Positions 12,338 to 24,916 of a DNA stretch of 64,000 nucleotides are shown in pieces; position 1 is the stretch's first letter, and every line of letters starts with the position of its first letter. The stretch lies in the NCBI RefSeq assembly GCF_031755915.1, contig NC_083386.1, positions 4,309,001 to 4,373,000 on the forward strand, read 5' to 3'. This stretch comes from Ziziphus jujuba (Eukaryota > Streptophyta > Magnoliopsida > Rosales > Rhamnaceae). The notes below the pieces were generated by a model, which saw nothing but the letters and a program-made list of their open reading frames with translations, was not told the origin of the DNA and did not search any database. Position numbers and translations under genes: made by a program.

Positions 12338-12669
12338 TGATGGAGGAACAATAGCAACATAGTTCGGCACCTCGGCAACATAGCTTGGTAACTCAGTAGC
12401 AACATAGCTTGGCAGCAACAAGTAGCTCAGCAACAGCACCAGCAGCAATACAACAGCACCATTTTGACATTTCTTGAATAATTGTTTAAAATGCACTGTT
12501 TTCATTTTAGGTTTATATATGTAATAGTTTGCCACCTTTTGGGTAGATAGTTTTTTTTTTATCTTCTCCAACATATGAAATAGCTTGGTTTCCAGCAGCT
12601 TCCTTTGCTGGTTGTTTGTGAATGGTAAATTCATTTTTTTTTCTTGTTTAATTGAAAGCTCCTACATCA
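12338..12669 (+). repeat. 5' LTR of gypsy-2 (332 bp)
   Basis: Starts TGATGGAGGAAC and ends CTCCTACATCA. Against the 3' LTR I count about a dozen substitutions by eye plus indels. The largest difference is an extra run of 'aacatagcttgg' and 'cagcaac' repeats near 12378-12420. Confidence 0.92.
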
Positions 12670-12670
12670 A

Positions 12671-12684
12671 ATTAGTATCAGAGC
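12671..12684 (+). other. Primer-binding site of gypsy-2
   Basis: Directly after the 5' LTR lies ATTAGTATCAGAGC, one or two bases from the TGGTATCAGAGC site complementary to the 3' end of initiator tRNA-Met used by many plant LTR elements. Confidence 0.7.
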
Positions 12685-12708
12685 TTGGAGATTGCTAGGA
12701 AATTTGCC

Positions 12709-14114
12709 ATGGCTAATTCTAAAGAAGGAAGTAGTCGGACCACCTGTGAAGACCAAAATACTAAAGCTGTATTGACAGCTATATGGGGTGTTGAACAGCA
12801 GATCAAAAATCTGATGAAGGTAATTCAACAAACCTTGGTTCAACATTCAACACCACCATCCATGACTCCACCCATCGCTAGATCGAGGGACAAAAAGTTA
12901 GCTCGTCACCCTCCAGTGGCTCACCGAACTTCAACCTCACAACACCCACCACTACATCAGAATTTCCCTTAGTCACAGATCTGCCACCACCACCTCACTG
13001 TCCACTAAATTATCATCACTTTCAGTTGCCTCTATAAAATGCTGACTCCGATGATGATATTGAAGCCATTCTTTTTGACAATCCTCGCCGACAACCTAGA
13101 GACTTCCTTCCAAACCACCATTTCGGTCATCCAGGACCACCACAACCACCCAGATACAATTTCAACCAAGAAACAGATTATAAAATTAAAATTGATCTAC
13201 CAACGTTTGATGGGCAAGTTGAAATAGAAAGTTTCTTGGATTGGATCCACAATGTTGAGTCCTTCTTAGATTACATGAATATCTCAGAGACACAACAGGT
13301 CAAATTGGTGGCTTATAAGCTCAAGGGAGGTGCCTCTGCTTCATGGGAGCAATTACAAGCTAATCGAAGGAAAGAAGGGAAAGAACCCATTAGATCTTGG
13401 CACAGGATGAAACAACTCTTGAAGGCTCATTTCTTACCTGAGGACTATGATCAAATACTTGATGAGCAATATAATAGTTGTCAACAAGGCATTAGAACGA
13501 TGAATGAATATACAACAGAGTTCTTTCGACTTAGCTCATGCAATAATTTACAGGAAACAGAGAAGAAGCAAGTAGTTAGGTACATACATGGTTTTCAAAA
13601 TCCAGTTAAAGAAAAGCTACATCTGAGCCCAATTGCCAACCTCAATGCCGCTGTTAATTTGGCCAACAGAGTAGAGAAACAAATGACAGTGCCAGACTCA
13701 GCTACAAGCCCCCCACACAAGTGGAAACCAATTTCTGATTTCTACACTGATAAGCCCAAGCAGTACCACCCTCATTCTAAGGTGTTAAATTCTACCAATC
13801 CCATTTTTAAACAACACCAAGATTATAATGCCAAAGTTGCAGGGAAGGCACCTATGACTCCAGCACACAATACCCATCCCGTTAAGCCTTCCAATTACCC
13901 AACGACCAACACACATGCTAGACCATATCCCATTAAGTGCTTCAAATGCAATCAGGTGGGGCGTCGGTCAAGTGAATGTCCTCAAAGGAAACTTATGCAC
14001 ATGCATGAAGAAGTGGATGATTATGGGGTTGAAGATGAACATGACGGGGTTGATTTGATTGAGGCCATTGAAGAAGTTAGTGGGGAAGATATTGATGGGG
14101 ACCCAATCATATGA
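12709..14114 (+). pseudogene. Gypsy-2 gag (decayed)
   Basis: A likely start is the ATG at 12709. The frame breaks near 12970 and resumes. The 13236-14114 part carries the retrotransposon Gag capsid domain (AYKLKGGASASWEQL and FHRLS-like blocks). A CCHC-type knuckle at about 13938-13979 reads CX2CX4RX4C, with the zinc-binding His replaced by Arg. An acidic C-terminal tail follows. Stops and the knuckle mutation indicate loss of function. Confidence 0.82.
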
Positions 14115-14169
14115 ATTTTACAAAAAGTTCTCTACTCAGCTAGAAGGTACACTTCTACTCAAAGACACA

Positions 14170-17100
14170 CTCTTTTTAAAACTAAATGTACCATAAATGG
14201 AAAGATATGTGAGGTTATAATAGATGGGGGAAGCACCGAAAATATTGCTTCTAAGGCTTTGGTTGTTGTTTAGAACCTACCTACTAAACCACATCCAGAG
14301 CTATACAAAATTGGATGGGTCAAGCAAGATTCAGATATTAACGTTCAAGAAATGTGCAATTTGACTTTCTCCATTGGAAACAACTACGTAGACACCATAG
14401 ATTGTGATGTGATTAAGATGGATGCTTGTCACTTGCTGTCGGGAAGACCATGGTTGTTCGATAGAGATGTACAACATAATGGGAGGAAAAATACTTACTT
14501 TTTTATTTGGCATAATAAAAAGATTTTACTCTTGCCACCTTCTTCCCAAGCTGAGAATTCTAGAAAGAAACACAATGCCAAACAACCATCCAACCACCCT
14601 TCTCGAGACCACATCCTCACTGCTGGTGTTGACCATTTTTCGAGCCACACCAACCACACCACCCCAATCCTAGCCCTCATCCTCAAAGATAGCCAAACTC
14701 CCAACACCAACCTGGTTCCTCCGGCTGTTCAAGCTCTCTTAACATAGTATAGTGATTTATCTCCTGATGAATTACCAAATGAGCTGCCACCCTTAAGAGA
14801 TATTCAACATAATATTGATATCATACCTGGAACTGGATTACTAAATCTGTCACACTACCGTATGAGTCCCAAAGAGCATGTTATTCTTCAAAAAATTGTG
14901 GATGATCTGCTCTATAAGAACTTGATCAGGCCTAGCCTTAGTCCATGTGCTGTTCCAGCCCTTTTGGTCCCAAAGATAGACAAAACATGGCGGATGTGTG
15001 TGGATAGCCAAGCAATCAATAAAATTACTATCAAATATAGGTTTCCCATCCCACGGTTGGAAGATATGTTAGACAAGCTTGAGGGCTCCACAATTTTCTC
15101 TCGGCTTGACCTCAAAAGTGGCTACCATCAAATAAGGATACACTCGGGGGATGAATGGAAGATAGCCTTCAAAACTAAGGAAGGCTTATATGAATGGTAG
15201 GTCATGCCATTTGGTCTTTATAATGCCCAAGCACTTTCATGCGCCTCATGAATCAAGTCCTAAAGCCTTTCATTGGTCATTTTGTGGTCATCTACTTTGA
15301 CGATATCCTATTCTAAAACCGCTCCAAGGAAGATCATTCATCTCAGCTAAAGCAAGTTTTCCAAACACTCAGAGATAACAAGCTGTACCTTAGTATACAA
15401 AAATGTGAATTATTCACGGACAAATTCCTCTTTTGGGGTTTCATTATAAGTAAAGAAGGCATACACACCAATTCAAAGAAGATTCAAGCTATTCTTGATT
15501 GGCCTCAACCCCAAAATGTTATCGAACTTCACAGCTTCCATGGCCTTGCCACTTTCTATAGGAGGTTCATCCGAAATTTTAGTGACATCGCAGCTCCTCT
15601 AATAGCTAGCTTCAAGAAGAATGACTTTCGATGGAAGCAGCCCCAACAAGACAGTTTCAATTTACTAAAAAAGAAGCTCATTAATGCTCCTATTTTGGCA
15701 CTTCCGAACTTTGATAAAGTCTTTGAGGTTGAGACCGATGCTTTTAAAGTGGGCATTGGAGCTGTCCTAACTCAAGAGGGACGCCCACTTAAATTCTTTA
15801 GTGAGAAGTTTTACCCTGCCAGATAAAAATGGTCCACTTATGAGCAAGAATTATATGCTATCATTAGAGCTTATGATCACTGGGAACATTACCTTATTCA
15901 AAAAGACTTTATTATACATAGTGATCACCATCCCCTCAAGTATCTCAACTCCCAAAAGAAGCTCAATGATTTACATGCTCGTTGGCTTGAATTTCTTCAA
16001 AAATTCCACTATGCTTTTCACCATAAAGCAGGCCATCGAAACATAGTTGCTAATGCTCTTAGTCGCAAATATACCTTGCTCACTGTTCTTAAGTTCAATT
16101 TGGAAGATTTTGCTCATCTCAAAGACTTATATTCAATAGATGAAGATTTCTCTTTCATCTGGGAACAGTGTCAATGACACAATGCCATGGAGGATTACCA
16201 CATCATCGAGGGATTTCTATTTAAGGGAGATCAACTTTGCATTCCCAGACCTTCTCTTCGTGACTTCATTATACATGACCTTCATTCTGGCGGTCTAGCT
16301 GCCCATGCTGGTCGTGACAAAATAATTGCAGCTATCACTCACCATTTTTTTTGGCTAAAGATGAAAGCTCAAATTGCCTCCTATGTTGTCCGTCACCCTA
16401 TGTGTCAAATTGCCAAAGGCCAATCTCAAAATACAGGTTTGTACACCCCTTTGCTAGCCCCTGCCACCATCTGGGAAGGTTTTCCATGGATTTTGTTCTA
16501 GACCTTCCAATGACGGTCCATCGTGTTGACTCCATTTTTGTTATGGTTGACCGTTTCTCCAAGATGACTCATTTTCTTCCTTGCAAGAAAGCATCTGATG
16601 CAAGTTACGTTGCCCACTTGTTCTTTTGTGAAGTAGTCCGTCTGCATGGCATTCCAAAATCAATAACATCTGACTATGATGTTAAATTTGTTAGCCATTT
16701 CTGGAGGGTTCTCTAGAAGAAATTTGACACGAAGCTTCAATTCAGCAGTCCATACCACCCACAGACTGATGGCCAAACTGAAGTAATCAACCGCACTCTT
16801 GGCAACATGCTTCGTAGCCTGGCCTTGGACAAGCCAAAACAGTGGGATTCCATGTTACCATAAGTGGAATTTGCCTATAACAGTATGGTCAACCGTTCTA
16901 CTGGTCTTCAACCTTTTGCTATTGTCTACACAAAGGTGCCCAATAACACCATTGCTCTTGTGTCTCTCCCACTTCCGCATCACCAAGGAGCTGCTACCTT
17001 CACCGAAAACTATACTGAGTTTCACTGGGATGTTCAAAACTAAATTGAACAAGCCAACCTTCGGTATAAAGCTGCTGCAGATGCTCATTGTTGCCACAAA

Positions 17101-17340
17101 ACATGTAAAGAAGGTGATTTGGTTATGGTTTACTTGAGGAAAGAATAATTCCCAGGTAGTACCTATAACAAGTTACAACCCCACAAGCTTGGTCCTTTTA
17201 CTATCACCAAACATGTGGGAGACAATGCATACCATGTGGAACTCCCTGATGACCTTCATATCTCTCCTGTGTTTAATGTTTCAGACCTCAGCCCATACCT
17301 TCCACCAGATAGTTCATCTACTCTTTCTTTACAACTTGAG
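14170..17340 (+). pseudogene. Gypsy-2 pol: protease, RT, RNase H, integrase (decayed)
   Basis: Near 14205 a protease motif IIDGGSTEN (usual DSG or DGG). RT runs about 14860-15480, with [24 protein letters not shown] and the active site YFDDIL. RNase H, about 15720-16070, keeps ETDAF, YEQELYA and HSDHHPL, but the last motif reads VANALSR where Asp is usual. The integrase zinc finger, about 16280-16410, has lost one of its two Cys (RHPMC). The integrase core, about 16490-16800, retains the second Asp and the TEVINRTL Glu. The C-terminal part ends with an SPVFNVSDL motif near 17280. Stops occur near 14273, 14746, 15199, 15825, 16176 and 16499. Confidence 0.85.
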
Positions 17341-17358
17341 GACAAGTTTCCTGACACT

Positions 17359-17367
17359 GGGGAGGAA
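17359..17367 (+). other. Polypurine tract of gypsy-2
   Basis: GGGGAGGAA lies one base before the 3' LTR, the normal site for priming plus-strand DNA synthesis. Confidence 0.65.
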
Positions 17368-17368
17368 T

Positions 17369-17679
17369 TGATGGAGGAACAACAGTAACATAGTTCGGTA
17401 GCTCGGCAGCAACACAGTAGCTCAGCAACAGCACCAGCAGCAATACAATAGCACCATTTTGACCTTTCTAGAATAATTGTTTAAAATGCACCGTTTTCAT
17501 TTTAGGTTTATATGTGTAATAGTTTGCCACCTTTCGGGTAGACAATTTTTTTTTTATCTTCTCCAACATATGAAATAGCTTGGTGACCAAGCTAAGTATC
17601 CAACAGCTTCCTTTGCTGGTTGTTTATGAATGGTAAATTCATTTTTTTTTTTCTTGTTTAATTGAAAGCTCCTACATCA
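17369..17679 (+). repeat. 3' LTR of gypsy-2 (311 bp)
   Basis: Starts TGATGGAGGAAC and ends CTCCTACATCA, then GATAC. It lacks some U3 repeats of the 5' LTR but has an extra 'gaccaagctaagta' near 17583. Confidence 0.92.
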
Positions 17680-18037
17680 GATACGTGGTTGCTATGTTGC
17701 CCGGACGGTTTAAGAAAATGTTGTCATGGACTTGAAGCACTTGACGAGCCATTTCCGGTGATGAAACGACTACCACGTGGCGAAACCCCACGTGGAGGTG
17801 AAAAATACCGCCATATCGGTTGGCAAGTTTGGTAAGTACCTGGTCTGTTAGGTCCTTCACCGGCATTGTCAGCATGTTGCTGATTATCGGAAACCCTTTC
17901 GGTCCAGGCGGTAATGGTAACCTTCTTCTTAACCAGAAATGTAGAGCCCACAAAAATAGTGTCATTATTGCAGCAATGAACCAAACTGTGGCCATGGGAG
18001 TCAAATGTTGTAGAGCTTTGTATACCTCAGTATACAT
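17680..18037 (-). pseudogene. F5H-like P450 pseudogene 1, 5' part of exon 1
   Basis: The ATG is at 18037 (minus). The translation has the N-terminal membrane anchor (about residues 15-36), the hinge LPLPPGPKGFP, then YGGIFHLHVG and the SSPEMARQVLQVHD block typical of CYP84A. It ends at the GATAC repeat where gypsy-2 was inserted. No stop or frameshift is present. Substitutions at otherwise conserved places (IISNM for IIGNM, LANRYGG, LNRPGN) suggest some drift before or after the insertion. Confidence 0.9.
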
Positions 18038-19439
18038 TGACGAATAGTGCCTAATGCTATATATAGAGTAATCAAAGGAATTCTAACTTAGTTAAATTCA
18101 TGAGTGACAAATATTGTATTATCAATGGTTATTTAAATTTAAATTTAAAAATTTAAAATACATGTGACAATCTTTAATATTTAGTATGTTATAATTTTTA
18201 ATTTAATAAAATCCAAAACTCTTTAACTACCGAATTCTTGTATATATATATATATATATATATACGGACACACAAAAATGATGTAAGCGGATATCCGCAT
18301 TTTAACTTAACATATATTGTTGTATGGAATCAAGGAAACACGTGATACACTTATTGGAAAGCCTATTAACTTATTTATTTTGTCTTATTGATTTTTTATT
18401 TTTAAATTTTATGTTTTTTTATTTTTCTTTTACTCCATACTAAGCAAAAACAGGTAAGTGCTTCCTTTAAAAGCTATACATTGTATATTTTCTTTCTTTC
18501 CTTTGTATTTTGGCTCTTTCGATTTTTATAATTTTGCAATTTAAATTATCAATTTTTTAAAAATTGCAATTTAAACTAATAAATTATATTATTTTTATTT
18601 TTAACAAATAGATTTTAACAACAAATTTGCAATAAATTTGAAAATTGAAAACCTAAGGTCATATTTGATAACAAGTTCATTTCATAGTTTGCTTATTTCA
18701 ATAGTTTGTTAATGTTAATTGATGATAGTTAGACATCTCTATTAACTATAAATAAATAAAAAAATATGAATAGAAAATGAAATATAACTTAAAATTGTTT
18801 TGGTTTTTAGTTTTTTATTTTTTATTTTTTGCTTTCTTTTTCCTTTTGTAACATTTGTCGTTAAATAATATATTTAACAAACTCTAAGGTCTTGATATAC
18901 ATAGCTTCTACTTCTGCTTCTCTATAACTACATTTTCAAGAAATTATTTTTCATTGACTTTAGTTAGAAATGCCTTTGGAGGTTAGAAGCACTTTTTCAA
19001 AAATATTCAACTATCCTTATATGCAGCTTTTAAGGCTCAAGAATTACTTTTCGCTATCCAAAAGTTATATCAAATAAGATTTAACTACCGTTAATTAACA
19101 TAAACAAATAATTGAAATACACAAACTACATACAATTTAGATTTAAAAAAAAATGAAAAAAAAAGATGAACTTGTTATCAAATGGACTTAATTGCACTTT
19201 TTGAAAATTAAGGGCCTAAATTGTAAGACTATAAAAGTCAAGAATATTAAAATGCGTAATCCCTTTAAGCTATGTTTGATGGGCATGGTAAGAATTGAGA
19301 TTCGAATTCAATAATTCTAATTCCATGTTTAGGCACTCAATTTATAGGAATAAAAAATTCCAAACCTACTAGATAATCGCCCTTGTATAAGATAAAGTTA
19401 GTTTATATAAAATGGTAGGATAAAATTTTCCCACCAATA

Positions 19440-19960
19440 TTTATTTTTGATGTTTTTCTTTTCTTTTCTTTTTTTAAATCTTTGTTTTTTTGATTTTTTT
19501 AGATTTTTTATTTTTGTTTCTTTTTTTTTAAAAAAAAAAAAACCTGTTTTTTAGCAGTGTCAAAAATTGTTTTTTCTTCCTCTTCTTTTTTTTTTTTTCT
19601 TCTTTTTCTCTTCCATTCTCTTATCTTATTCTTTTTTTCATTTTTTTATCTTCCTTATTTTTGATATTGTCATCCTTTCTTTTGTTTCTTTCTTTTTAAA
19701 TCTTTGTTTATCTTTTTTTTTTTAAAAAAAAAATCTTTGTTCTTTTTTCTTTGTTCCCTTTTTTTTTTTTAATATTTGTTTTTTTTTTATTGCATCATTT
19801 ATAAGTTCAGTTTTTTTTTTTTTTCCTTATCTTTCAATATCTTTCTTTTTTTCTAATTTGCTTTTTTATTTTCATTTCTCCAATTTCTTTTTTTACTCTG
19901 TAAACTTTTTTAAAAAAATTAAATAAAGAACTTATCTATTTTTTTTATATTGAACTTATT
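19440..19960. repeat. T-rich low-complexity tract
   Basis: About 500 bp almost entirely of T runs broken by single C, A or G. No coding or structural pattern is visible. Confidence 0.7.
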
Positions 19961-20630
19961 TAATTTAAATCATTTTGTTTAATTCAAAAATCAATAAATT
20001 ATATAATAAATTATTTCATTTTAATAATAATTATATAAAAAAATTAGTCGATTCGACTGATACCAAATACAAAACTGGATTAATTCTTTCTCATCTAATC
20101 CCAATCTAAATCCTAATCCAACCATATCTTGTGTACCAAGTGGGTCCTTATGTTATTATTCATTTGGGATTATATCTGAAAACATAAATTTGGAAATTTT
20201 TTTAAAAGTTGGTAAATAATATTTCTATCCAAATAACTCTCATGTTCTAAATTCAACTAGATTCGATGCTATAATCTCCTTATCCAATTGATTATTATTT
20301 TAAAAGAAAAAAAAAATCAGTCATTGAAAGCAACTGACTCAATAATTGCCTATACATATACTCTTATTATGGGGATCTGGCATATGGATTAAATCCTGAA
20401 AATGAAGTATGAAGAGCGATTAATTATTTTTATCCACTTTTTATGTATTAAATTAGCATAGAATATAATTTTGGGCCTTAGCCTGGAAAAAGGATCAAGC
20501 CACAATATATGACAGTTCACGAATCTTGGACGATCATACCTTATTGTCATAGGTTTCCAATTAATATTTTATCAGAAATTGTTTATGGGCATTTGTTCTT
20601 TATTAATCAATTTATTTCTTTTTTCATTTT

Positions 20631-20750
20631 GTTATATCTTTACATATAACATTTAGTTTGTATCGAAGAATATAATTGTCGATGCCAGCAAATCATATTT
20701 TGTCATACTATATATGGCTGGCTATGCTTTCCAAAGGTATGGGCTGTATG
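20631..20750 (-). promoter_or_regulatory. Conserved F5H upstream block, pseudogene 1 copy
   Basis: 'atatcttta.ataacat', 'gaagaatataatt' and 'aatcatattttgt.a.actatat' recur in order upstream of genes A (27790-28200) and B (60367-60720). Here the sub-blocks are adjacent; in A and B they are about 250-290 bp apart, so this copy has lost the middle part. Confidence 0.5.
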
Positions 20751-21524
20751 TGTGACAGTTTAAACCATTTCAAGTAAATATTATCCGTTTTGGATTTGAA
20801 AAATTCTCTTGCAACTCAGCAACTCAGGTTTTACGGATTTAAAACGAGTCTAAAAAAAAAGTATCCATATGCTTATAAAAAATGAATACTTTAGAGTGCT
20901 ATGTCAAATTAATTAATTATATGAAAAACAAAATAAACGCTCTAGCTTTAGATTTTTTCTCATTCCATATATATGTCAAGAAATATGAATACTCAATGAC
21001 TTGAATAATTTAGTGGATGATAAACAAAAGACAAAAGGAAAAGAATATTGGCAGCCAATAATTGAATCATCCACTGATGACATAAATTATTGTGTCCCGA
21101 CAAAAATGTACATAATTGGGACGTCTCATATTTGCACGTGTCCTGGAATACTTTGTTTTGTTATATATGATTGATTAATTTGATTAATTATTAAATCATG
21201 CAATACAATTTACAATTTTTTTTCTAATACAATGGATGGATCTGGAATTGTATTTTCAATTGTTTTTAATTTTACCAATATCAATACTATTTATACAATT
21301 AATAATTTAAATGAATGGTGAATGTTAGAAGGTCTAAAAAGTTAACATTAATTGCTTGGAAAGTATAATGATCACTCGTTCATTTGGTAAAATTATTGAA
21401 TGATTTTTGTTTTTTTTTTTTTCTTTTTTTATAAAAAGTCAATTAATATCAATCACCTTCCCACAATTCATTTTACCCAATAAAGCCGCAAACAATATAC
21501 TTGTCCGAAAACCAAAACATTTTG

Positions 21525-22110
21525 ATGTCTAAAACAATGTCTACCAACAGCGACAAAAACCATACACATATCCTGGTGTTCTCTTACCCAGCACAAGGCC
21601 ACTCTCTGGCACTCTTGGCCTCTATCTCCAAGCTCCAAGACCCCATCATCCAATGGTTCAAGTCCCACCCTAACCGACCTGTTGCCATCATCTTTTTTGG
21701 CTTGCCCAGTGTAGACTTTACACTTGGCCAACTGCACCAACATCCCCAGGATCAGTTTCTTCTCCACCCGGGTTTTCCTAGTTTTTGGTCTTGATCATTT
21801 GGCAATCCCTTCTCGCAAGCTTTTCAGACTGGGCTTGCGTTTCGGACGGCTTTGATGCAATGGAGAACTTCAAAACCAAAATGGGCCACAGTCAGGTCTA
21901 CGGTGTTGGCCCGCTATGCATCAATGGTTTACCCGACCCGGATAAGATTTCGGGTCGCAATAATGATGGCTACTGTGTTTTGGATTGGCTGGATATGTGT
22001 ATAGATGAGTTGGTGGTTTACGTTTCGTTTGGGAGTCAGAAACTGCTGAACAAGAAACAAATGGAGGCTTTGGCTTTCGAGCTCGAAATGAGCGAAACCC
22101 GGTTTGTTAT
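21525..22110 (+). pseudogene. UGT89-like glycosyltransferase fragment
   Basis: The ATG at 21525 starts a UDP-glycosyltransferase N-terminus: HILVFSYPAQGH is the acceptor-side signature of plant family-1 UGTs. A large internal deletion follows, then IIQWFKSHPNRPVAII. After a frameshift near 21790 come MENFKTKMGH, VYGVGPLC, LDWLD and VVYVSFGSQ. This order best fits UGT89. The PSPG sugar-donor box is absent, so it cannot be active. The sequence passes directly into a sulfotransferase C-terminus. Confidence 0.75.
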
Positions 22111-22394
22111 GTTGTTGGGGTTCCCATTTACTTTGAAGGATGAAGAAGAAGGATTTGTAGAAGAAATTACAAGGTTATGTAGAGTTTTTGAACATTTGAA
22201 GAGTTTGGAGGTAAACAAAAATGATGTATTCAATCGTGGAATTCCTGTGACTGCCTATTTTAGAAAAGGAGAGGGTTGGAGACTACGCCAATCACTTTAC
22301 ACCTTCTATGGTTGAACATTTGAGCAAGCTGATAGAAGAAAAGTTTGCATTTCAAACCAAATTAAGCTTAAAAACAATTTGTACGGTGGTTTAA
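22111..22394 (+). pseudogene. Sulfotransferase C-terminal fragment fused to the UGT relic
   Basis: From about 22111 the reading frame changes family. EEEGFVEEITRLC, FEHLKSLEVNK and YFRKGE, then (after one extra G near 22275) VGDYADHFTPSMVEHLSKLIEEKF, match the C-terminus of plant cytosolic sulfotransferases (SOT), which transfer sulfate from PAPS. The RKGxxGDW-like PAPS-binding motif is recognisable but frameshifted. The N-terminal PAPS loop is missing. Stop at 22392-22394. Confidence 0.75.
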
Positions 22395-24091
22395 TCTTTT
22401 AATCTTAGTTTGTTTAAATTTTGAATGTTGCTTCATTTAAATTGAGCTTTTGCCGTGCTTTACTATGGATGTCTTGCTAGGGATAAATGAATTGGAGACG
22501 CCAAATAACATTCTTGTAATAATTTCTTTATGTCTGAAAAAGAAAAATGTAATTAGAACATAATGTTTGGTCAAATTGGGCATAGCCTATTTGTGGGATT
22601 TTAAAATGAAAATGCCCATAAATATGCAAAATAATTACATACTCACAAGTCACGACGAAACCATATGGGAAATTTTGCAATTTCCCTCAAATTTAGTTTT
22701 TAGGTGATGCCAAAAATAAGAATTTCATTTTTTATGTGTAACGAAAAGAAATATACTAATACTATCCAGAAACGTGGTTTGTAAAATAAGAATTTTTCCA
22801 ATGCTCGTTCGTAATCTTGGGGAAGCTCCATATCTTATTTCAACATCTCAATGAGAGGCAAGGTCATTATTTTTGCTTTGCAAAGCATCAAAAGCTTCAA
22901 AAGCTGATTAGCAACCTGCTGCTTTAGTCTGGCTCTGATACATCAATTGCTCGTCGGAATTAAGCTCGAGGACACCTGCAGTGAGCCAGACATGGGGATG
23001 AATCCTGATGCCGCCAGGCTGGAATTTTATGAAAACAAAAGAGTGTCTGCAGATGAAATTAATCAATGGGGCAGTGGGGATGATGGCGATTAGGAGGGAT
23101 TTGGAAGGGCTCTGATTTGATGAGATTCTTGATGTTAATCATGGGTTTGAGGTGCTTCTCCTTCTCAACGGCATGTTGTGGCCACGACCTATTTCGGTGG
23201 TGGTGTGAGAAAATTAATATGCGGGAAAGAAAACTGAAGGAATTCTAGAGAACTTTAAAGAGTGAATTTTCATGGAGAGAAAGTGTTTTTCCAATATACT
23301 GAACCAAGTACAACCCAGAGGGAGCTTGTAAGCCATGTATACAAGCTCTGTAGTTGACTCGTATACAAATTCTAACTGACTAGACTTTTAATCAGTTTCC
23401 AACTAATTGAGCTAACTGGTAACACACATCAGTTATTTACAACAAATTATGTTAACATGGCAAAATGCTTAGTTGACTCAAGTTATGACATCATCATAAC
23501 TCTCACATGGTGGAATCGAAGAAGCTCTTGCGGTGGATAAGAACGTCGGAGCAGGGAAGAGCGGAAGATGAAATGGAAAGTGTAGTGTATTTAGTATTTT
23601 ATTTAATTTATTTTTTATTATTTAAGGTTTTTTTTTACATCTTTTTTTTGCTGAAGAAAAAATGAATTTCTTGTGGGTATCATCGATCTAGGATAATTGG
23701 GAACTATAGGTCATTACTAATTATGTCTTTTCAAAATAGTGGGAGTTCAGAAATTATCCAGTTCATTAGTATTTTGTATGTAGGATTCACATTAAAGTAT
23801 AGAATAAAACTACTAGGAATCGAATCCACAACTTTTATAAACAGATATGATGGGTCGTCAGTTTTTATCACTTGCTCTACCCTTTTAGATGTGTTATTTT
23901 TGACATCTTATCAATAGATATAGTTGTAATATTAAAAAATTATCAAAATTGTAGTGTGTATAATGAATTTAATAAATTTAATTTGAAGTGCAAATAGAAC
24001 TACAATAATAACAATAATAACAATCATATATACAATTAGTGGGCCAAAAATAATTTCAGTCCTTTTTTAGCAGGTATTAATAATTCAGCTT
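22395..24091. other. Intergenic, no gene recognised
   Basis: AT-rich. The stretch 22800-23220 has higher GC and may be a degraded gene piece, but no family was recognised on either strand. Open frames near 23723-23917 look random. Confidence 0.4.
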
Positions 24092-24097
24092 TTTATT
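24092..24097 (-). terminator. Candidate poly(A) signal of F5H gene A
   Basis: AATAAA on the minus strand about 130 bp after the stop codon, a plausible plant 3' UTR distance. Confidence 0.35.
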
Positions 24098-24224
24098 CAA
24101 TATTAACTTCTTCTTTTTTTTAACAAAACATAATAAGCATAAAAAAAAAAACTGGGTTCTTTTAACACATAAAACATTGTATATACCAATTCCTCTTAAG
24201 AGATACAAATTTGGATTAATTTTG

Positions 24225-24877
24225 TCATGACAGACGACATAATACACGTTTAGTGGGCACGGCAACTAGTCGACTCGCCCTGGGAGCAGTGAGTCCGAAT
24301 GCATCATTCATTTCGAGCTCACTAGGATTCATTCCCTCCGGCAACTCCCACCTAAAACAATGGAGGAGATGTCCAACCGCCATTTCCACTGTGAAGAGCC
24401 CAAGTTGCATTCCGGGACAAGACCTGCGACCCGAACCGAATGGTATATACTCAAAGTTGCTTCCCTTGTAGTCCGGAGCACCATTTTTGAGAAACCTTGA
24501 GGGCTTGAAACTCTCAGCCTCTTCCCAGAAGTCGTTGTTCCTCCCAATTGCCCATGCATTGATCATCACTCTAGATTTCTTGGGGATAAAGTAACCACCA
24601 ACCTCACAATGGTCGGACGTCTCATGGGGGAGCAAAGGGACCGGAGGGTGGAGTCGGAGAGTCTCCTTGATAACACATTTTAAGTAGGTCAGCTTCTCAA
24701 GGTCAGTCTCTTCAAGTCTACGATCAAGGCCCACTATGTCAGCAAGCTCTTGTTGCACTATTTTTAGCTCCTCCGGGCTTCTCAGAAGCTCCGATATTGT
24801 CCACTCTATGACCGATGCTGCCGTTTCAGTCCCACCAAACATCACGTCCTGCACACATAACTCCATATACATATAAC

Positions 24878-24916
<39 letters not shown>

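Larger units (their letters stand above)
12338..17679 (+). mobile_element. Ty3/gypsy LTR retrotransposon gypsy-2, complete but decayed
   Basis: A full element of 5.34 kb flanked by a perfect 5-bp duplication GATAC (12333-12337 and 17680-17684). It has two LTRs that start TG and end CA, a primer-binding site, gag, protease, RT, RNase H, integrase and a polypurine tract, in Ty3/gypsy order. It lies in exon 1 of an F5H-like gene, opposite to that gene's strand. Many in-frame stops and lost catalytic residues make it non-autonomous today. Confidence 0.93.
18038..21524. other. Upstream region of F5H pseudogene 1
   Basis: No gene is visible. A TA repeat lies at 18241-18264. The stretch 18400-18510 resembles gene A upstream sequence at 27550-27630, and 20631-20750 resembles upstream blocks of genes A and B. 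About 2 kb between them (roughly 18520-20560) has no counterpart upstream of gene A and is probably inserted DNA; it includes a very T-rich stretch at 19440-19960. Confidence 0.5.

Noticed and set aside
12245..12634. Minus-strand frame across the gypsy-2 LTR and P450 exon
   Set aside because: It is a junction product of the retrotransposon LTR with the pseudogene; no domain.
22800..23220. GC-richer stretch as a gene fragment
   Set aside because: Neither strand gave a recognisable family.
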